Shown in pieces: positions 9,865 through 12,307 of a stretch of 12,307 nucleotides of DNA. This DNA comes from a bacterium (GTDB lineage: Bacteria > Tectomicrobia > Entotheonellia > Entotheonellales > Entotheonellaceae). Every line of letters begins with the position of its first letter. Position 1 is the stretch's first letter. Under the pieces are notes generated by a model. That model saw nothing but the letters and a program-made list of their open reading frames with translations, had not been told where the DNA came from and ran no database searches. The stretch lies in assembly GCA_027294925.1 (NCBI GenBank), contig JAPULM010000445.1:1-12307 (forward strand). The letters are read 5' to 3'. A program made the position numbers and the translations under genes.

Positions 9865-10569
9865 TTACCGCAAGGTCATCGCAACGACAACCTCATCCAC
9901 TTTCACGCCTGGTCCCATCGTTGACGAGCAAGCGATACTCCGCAGATACTTTCCCTTACTGGTCGTAGGTTTTAAACGCACAATCGTTTCCAATAATGCC
10001 TGCGCGTTCTCCTCCAATGCATCCAAAGCAAAACTGACCTTGCCTATCCCAGCATGAACAATACCAGAGCGATCAACACGAAACTCCACCTTGCCCGCCT
10101 TGATCTCACGTACGACCCGGCCAATATCTTGCGTAACGCTGCCAGTTCTAGGATTAGGCATCAAACCGCGCGGCCCCAGAATCTTTCCAAGTTTACCCAC
10201 AATGCTCATCATATCTGGCGTAGCTGCCGCACGGTCAAAATCGAGCCAACCGTCCGTTATCTTCTGCGCCAGATCTTCCGCCCCAACATGATCTGCTCCG
10301 GCTTCCAGAGCTTCGCGCTCTTTATCGCCTTTTGCAAATACCACAACGCGTTGCTCTTTACCAACTCCATGTGGTAACACAACACTCCCCCGCACCATTT
10401 GATCCGCATGCCGAGGATTCACCCCAAGCCTTACAGCCACCTCGACGCTCTCATCAAAGCCTGCCGCGGCAAGACTTTTAACGAGTTGCAATGCTTCATG
10501 CAACTCATACGATTGACTATGATCGATTTGTCCCCACGCCTCAGTATGTCTTTTCCCACGTTTTGCCAT
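9865..10569 (-). CDS. rplA: 50S ribosomal protein L1
   Basis: L1 binds 23S rRNA helices 76-78, forms the mobile L1 stalk that moves deacylated tRNA out of the E site, and in many bacteria represses translation of the rplK-rplA mRNA. The product has 234 residues, the normal length. It begins [12 protein letters not shown] and includes [20 protein letters not shown] (39-58), [19 protein letters not shown] (126-144) and the C-terminal RNA-binding signature [12 protein letters not shown] (215-226), with the conserved Thr-Met pair. ATG at 10569 is preceded by AGGAA at a suitable distance. The stop is TAA. It follows rplK by 21 bases, consistent with joint translation and control. A long structured gap separates it from rplJ. 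Confidence 0.99.
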   Translation of the reverse strand: MAKRGKRHTEAWGQIDHSQSYELHEALQLVKSLAAAGFDESVEVAVRLGVNPRHADQMVRGSVVLPHGVGKEQRVVVFAKGDKEREALEAGADHVGAEDLAQKITDGWLDFDRAAATPDMMSIVGKLGKILGPRGLMPNPRTGSVTQDIGRVVREIKAGKVEFRVDRSGIVHAGIGKVSFALDALEENAQALLETIVRLKPTTSKGKYLRSIACSSTMGPGVKVDEVVVAMTLR

Positions 10570-10590
10570 GACTGTTCCTGTTCCCTGCCT

Positions 10591-11019
10591 CTACCTCTCA
10601 ACAACTTCAAGTCCCATACTACGCGCAGTTCCGGCAATAATACGGATTGCGGCTTCAATGCTCGTAGCATTCAAATCCGCCATTTTGGTTTCCGCAATCT
10701 GCTGTAGCTGCGCCGTCGTCACGCTTCCCACCCTCTCAACACTCGGTATCGATGCACCCTTAGCAATACCAGCCGCTTGCTTAAGCAGCTCGGAGGCAGG
10801 CGATGATTTGGTTATAAAGGTAAACGAACGATCAGCATAAATCGTGATCAAAACCGGAATAAGCATACCGGGCTGCGATTGCGTCTGCGCATTAAAAGCC
10901 TTGCAAAACTCCATAATATTGACGCCGTGCTGCCCAAGCGATGGCCCTACCGGGGGAGAAGGATTCGCCTGGCCAGCCGGCACCTGCAATTTCACCGTCG
11001 CTAACACTTCTTTGGCCAT
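10591..11019 (-). CDS. rplK: 50S ribosomal protein L11
   Basis: L11 lies at the base of the ribosomal stalk, where it binds the GTPase-associated region of 23S rRNA. It is needed for thiostrepton action and for stringent-response activation of RelA. The protein has 142 residues, exactly the usual size. The N-terminal domain shows [20 protein letters not shown] (9-28), with the proline pair that contacts thiostrepton, and [13 protein letters not shown]. The C-terminal RNA-binding domain ends with [16 protein letters not shown] at 11019 is preceded by the purine-rich GGGGTGAG close upstream. The stop is TAG. It lies 55 bases after nusG. An L1 target site would be expected in that gap or near the start of rplK, but I could not recognise one with confidence. 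Confidence 0.99.
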   Translation of the reverse strand: MAKEVLATVKLQVPAGQANPSPPVGPSLGQHGVNIMEFCKAFNAQTQSQPGMLIPVLITIYADRSFTFITKSSPASELLKQAAGIAKGASIPSVERVGSVTTAQLQQIAETKMADLNATSIEAAIRIIAGTARSMGLEVVER

Positions 11020-11059
11020 ATCTCACCCCGTAGCTTCCAAATCGTTGTCGAATCCAATA

Positions 11060-11088
11060 AGACTAAGTCCTACCCTAGGCCTGTTCAA
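11060..11088 (-). promoter_or_regulatory. weak candidate promoter upstream of rplK
   Basis: On the minus strand TTGAAC (11088-11083) is separated by 17 bases from TAGTCT (11065-11060). It overlaps the 3' end of nusG, the position of the L11 promoter in E. coli. Both hexamers match the consensus only in part (4 of 6 and 3 of 6), so chance is a fair alternative. Confidence 0.2.
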
Positions 11089-11605
11089 CCTGCAAGAACT
11101 CCAACTCAACCGGCGTGGAACGACCAAAAATACTGACCATCACCTTAAGCTTCCCACGCTCTGGATGTACTTCCCGTATAACGCCGGAAAAATTGGTAAA
11201 AGGCCCATCAATCACCCGGACACTCTCACCCAACTCGAACAGCACTTTTGGCTTGGGCTGCGAGGTCTCCCCACGCATATGCTCCTGAATTTGAGCCACC
11301 TCTTCTTCAGACAAAGGCGCAGGCTCTTTCGCACCCCCCAAAAAACCGGTAACTTTCGGCGTATTTTTGATCACATACCAGATTTCGTCGCCCATCTCCA
11401 TCTCAATCAAGAGATAGCCGGGGAAAAACTTCCGCGACGACACCTTTCGCTTCCCGCCCTTGACTTCCACCACGTCTTCGGTCGGCACCAAAATCTGCTC
11501 TACTCGGTCACCAAAATCAGACGTCAGCAAGCGCTCTTCTAGACTCGCCTTGACCTTATTCTCATGCCCAGAGTATGTATGAATGACATACCACTGTTTA
11601 TTCAT
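11075..11605 (-). CDS. nusG: transcription termination/antitermination factor NusG
   Basis: NusG binds the RNA polymerase clamp through its N-terminal NGN domain and contacts Rho or ribosomal protein S10 through its KOW domain, so it links transcription to termination and translation. The predicted product has 176 residues. [19 protein letters not shown] (1-19) opens the NGN domain; [12 protein letters not shown] and [14 protein letters not shown] follow in it. A linker rich in charged residues (about 95-120) leads to the KOW domain, with [18 protein letters not shown] (126-143) and a C-terminus ending LEFLQVEQA. An ATG at 11620 in the same frame would add MSWHG and overlap the secE stop as ATGA. 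I prefer 11605 because it gives the usual NusG N-terminus and has at least a weak GAG upstream, but coupling from 11620 is possible. The stop is TAG. Confidence 0.97.
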   Translation of the reverse strand: MNKQWYVIHTYSGHENKVKASLEERLLTSDFGDRVEQILVPTEDVVEVKGGKRKVSSRKFFPGYLLIEMEMGDEIWYVIKNTPKVTGFLGGAKEPAPLSEEEVAQIQEHMRGETSQPKPKVLFELGESVRVIDGPFTNFSGVIREVHPERGKLKVMVSIFGRSTPVELEFLQVEQA

Positions 11606-11616
11606 GCCATGCCAGC

Positions 11617-11802
11617 TCATCTAAGAATACGAGGAATTACCATTGATAGTACGAAATCCACAACGCCTAAATATATAGAAACAGCAAAGACAGCTACAAT
11701 AACAACGGCTGTCGACGCGAGGGTTTCCGCACGTGTAGGGAACGTCACCTTACGCAATTCAGACCGTACGTCACGGAGAAATTGTACGGCCTTCGCGTAC
11801 AT
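11617..11802 (-). CDS. secE: protein translocase subunit SecE
   Basis: SecE is the essential small subunit of the SecYEG channel in the inner membrane; it clamps the two halves of SecY. The product has 61 residues, the short form with one membrane span rather than the three of E. coli. It shows the amphipathic surface helix [20 protein letters not shown] (4-23), with the conserved K-V-T-F/W-P-T motif, then a hydrophobic span from about residue 27 to 57 ([20 protein letters not shown]). ATG at 11802 is chosen because AAAGGTG lies six bases upstream. A GTG at 11811 would add three residues but lacks a proper Shine-Dalgarno. The TGA stop overlaps an in-frame upstream ATG of nusG, which suggests coupled translation. 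secE-nusG adjacency is the rule in bacteria. Confidence 0.95.
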   Translation of the reverse strand: MYAKAVQFLRDVRSELRKVTFPTRAETLASTAVVIVAVFAVSIYLGVVDFVLSMVIPRILR

Positions 11803-11808
11803 TACCTT

Positions 11809-11815
11809 CACCTTT
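11809..11815 (-). promoter_or_regulatory. ribosome binding site of secE (decides between GTG and ATG)
   Basis: The minus strand reads AAAGGTG, six bases, then ATG at 11802. The competing GTG at 11811 falls inside this element, so the ATG is the better start. Confidence 0.6.
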
Positions 11816-11843
11816 CATCGCATTGCTAAAACTTGCCAATAAG

Positions 11844-11916
11844 CAGGCCAGGAGGGATTCGAACCCCCAACCCCCGGATTTGGAGTCCGGTGCTCTAGCC
11901 GTTGAGCCACTGGCCT
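11844..11916 (-). tRNA. trnW: tRNA-Trp (anticodon CCA)
   Basis: A complete 73-base cloverleaf is readable on the minus strand. The acceptor stem is AGGCCAG with CTGGCCT, discriminator G. The D stem is GCTC with GAGC. The anticodon stem CCGGA with TCCGG encloses the loop CTCCAAA, giving anticodon CCA. The variable loop has five bases, and the T arm is GGGGG-TTCGAAT-CCCTC with one G-U pair. The next bases are CTT, so the CCA end is not encoded and must be added by tRNA nucleotidyltransferase. The gene sits between rpmG and secE, a position seen in many bacteria, with no terminator around it, so it is presumably cut from the operon transcript. Confidence 0.98.
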
Positions 11917-11955
11917 GTACCATGCGTAGCAAGTCACTTCTGTACAAACGCCAAC

Positions 11956-12105
11956 TCACCTTGTCTCACGGTGCGCTGTATGCTGACGGCAAAAGCGGCA
12001 ATACTTACGAAACTCGTACCGATCAGGCGTACGCCGCTTATTTTTTGTTGTCGTATAATTGCGCCGCTTACATGCATCGCACGCCAATATGACCAGGTCT
12101 CGCAT
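11956..12105 (-). CDS. rpmG: 50S ribosomal protein L33
   Basis: L33 is a small zinc-ribbon protein near the E site of the large subunit. This 49-residue gene runs from ATG at 12105 to TGA and is easily missed because of its size. The product begins [20 protein letters not shown], has [15 protein letters not shown] in the middle and ends HTAHRETR, all typical of the family. Cys9, Cys12, Cys36 and Cys39 form two CxxC pairs, so this is the zinc-binding (C+) form rather than the cysteine-free paralogue that some bacteria make under zinc shortage. GGGGAG lies six bases before the ATG. It stands 52 bases after tuf and 39 bases before tRNA-Trp, a frequent arrangement outside the enterobacteria. Confidence 0.97.
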   Translation of the reverse strand: MRDLVILACDACKRRNYTTTKNKRRTPDRYEFRKYCRFCRQHTAHRETR

Positions 12106-12157
12106 GCGTCTCTCCCCACGCTAGCAGACTTCCAGCCCATCCCTGCCTAAAGCCGGC

Positions 12158-12307
12158 TTACTCCACAACATCACTCACCACACCCGCACCCACCGTACGG
12201 CCACCTTCACGTATCGCAAAGCGCAACTCCTTCTCCAATGCAATCGGCATGATCAAATCAACCTCTACCGCAACATTGTCCCCAGGCATCACCATCTCCG
12301 TACCCGA
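12158..12307 (-). CDS. tuf: elongation factor Tu, C-terminal 49 residues (5' part outside window)
   Basis: EF-Tu carries aminoacyl-tRNA to the ribosome in its GTP form. Only the end of domain III is present. The frame enters at the right edge and closes at TAA (12160-12158). The visible residues include [32 protein letters not shown] and the terminus [10 protein letters not shown], which match the highly conserved EF-Tu tail. In the family consensus the segment after the PGDN motif usually carries more lysines or threonines than the AVEVDLIM seen here; this is ordinary variation. The gene is probably one of two tuf copies, since this locus and the str operon each often hold one, but the second copy is not visible here. 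rpmG follows after 52 bases with no clear terminator. Confidence 0.97.
   Translation of the reverse strand, partial: SGTEMVMPGDNVAVEVDLIMPIALEKELRFAIREGGRTVGAGVVSDVVE

Noticed and set aside
10844..11542. Plus-strand open frame of 232 codons opposite nusG and rplK
   Set aside because: It lies antisense to two clearly conserved genes, resembles no family I know, and has no convincing Shine-Dalgarno; a shadow of the codon pattern on the other strand.
12054..12059. Perfect TATAAT on the plus strand within rpmG
   Set aside because: No -35 element at 16-18 bases upstream; the bases encode Asn-Tyr-Thr of L33 on the minus strand, so a chance match.
12150..12159. Ten-base palindrome AAGCCGGCTT at the tuf stop codon
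   Set aside because: A perfect palindrome leaves no loop for a useful hairpin and no T tract follows on the minus strand, so it is not a credible terminator.
1..12307. Novel system, mobile element, CRISPR or defence genes
   Set aside because: Every coding stretch of the window is explained by well-known core genes on one strand, and no repeats, insertion ends or foreign-looking segments were seen.

Overview
The window is a conserved bacterial housekeeping locus, read entirely from the minus strand. In transcription order (right to left) it holds the 3' end of tuf (EF-Tu), rpmG (L33), tRNA-Trp, secE, nusG, rplK (L11), rplA (L1), rplJ (L10), rplL (L7/L12), rpoB, rpoC and the first two thirds of rpsL (S12). 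This is the classical secE-nusG / L11 / L10-rpoBC cluster, joined upstream to tuf and downstream to the start of the str operon. Gene density is very high. The longest non-coding gap is the 161-base rplA-rplJ interval, so no stretch over 300 bases lacks a gene.

The organism is a Gram-negative-type bacterium with roughly balanced base composition. The beta' subunit carries a long insertion in the trigger loop (SI3 type), as in Proteobacteria and several related phyla. SecE has the short single-membrane-span form. L33 keeps its four cysteines. The tRNA-Trp gene does not encode its CCA end, which argues against a gammaproteobacterium. From the general look of the proteins I would place it near the deltaproteobacterial / NC10 / Nitrospirota / Tectomicrobia lineages. 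That is an impression only and cannot be settled without a search.

Layout: 1-259 rpsL (cut by the left edge); 260-324 a junction with a good sigma70-like promoter; 325-4488 rpoC (TTG start); 4489-4575 a gap with a hairpin; 4576-8667 rpoB; 8738-9121 rplL; 9170-9703 rplJ (TTG start); 9704-9864 the rplJ leader, the most structured non-coding stretch here; 9865-10569 rplA; 10591-11019 rplK; 11075-11605 nusG; 11617-11802 secE; 11844-11916 tRNA-Trp; 11956-12105 rpmG; 12158-12307 tuf (cut by the right edge).

The genes supply the large subunits of RNA polymerase, its elongation and coupling factor NusG, ribosomal stalk proteins (L10, L7/L12, with L11 at the stalk base), L1, L33, S12, the translocon subunit SecE and elongation factor Tu. 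In well-studied bacteria L1 and L10-L7/L12 repress translation of their own mRNAs, and the rplJ leader here is a plausible site for the second loop.

I found no mobile element, CRISPR array, defence system or unknown gene. The second-look items are regulatory: the rplJ leader fold, the promoter directly after rpoC, the rpoB-rpoC hairpin, and several non-ATG or ambiguous starts settled by Shine-Dalgarno position.
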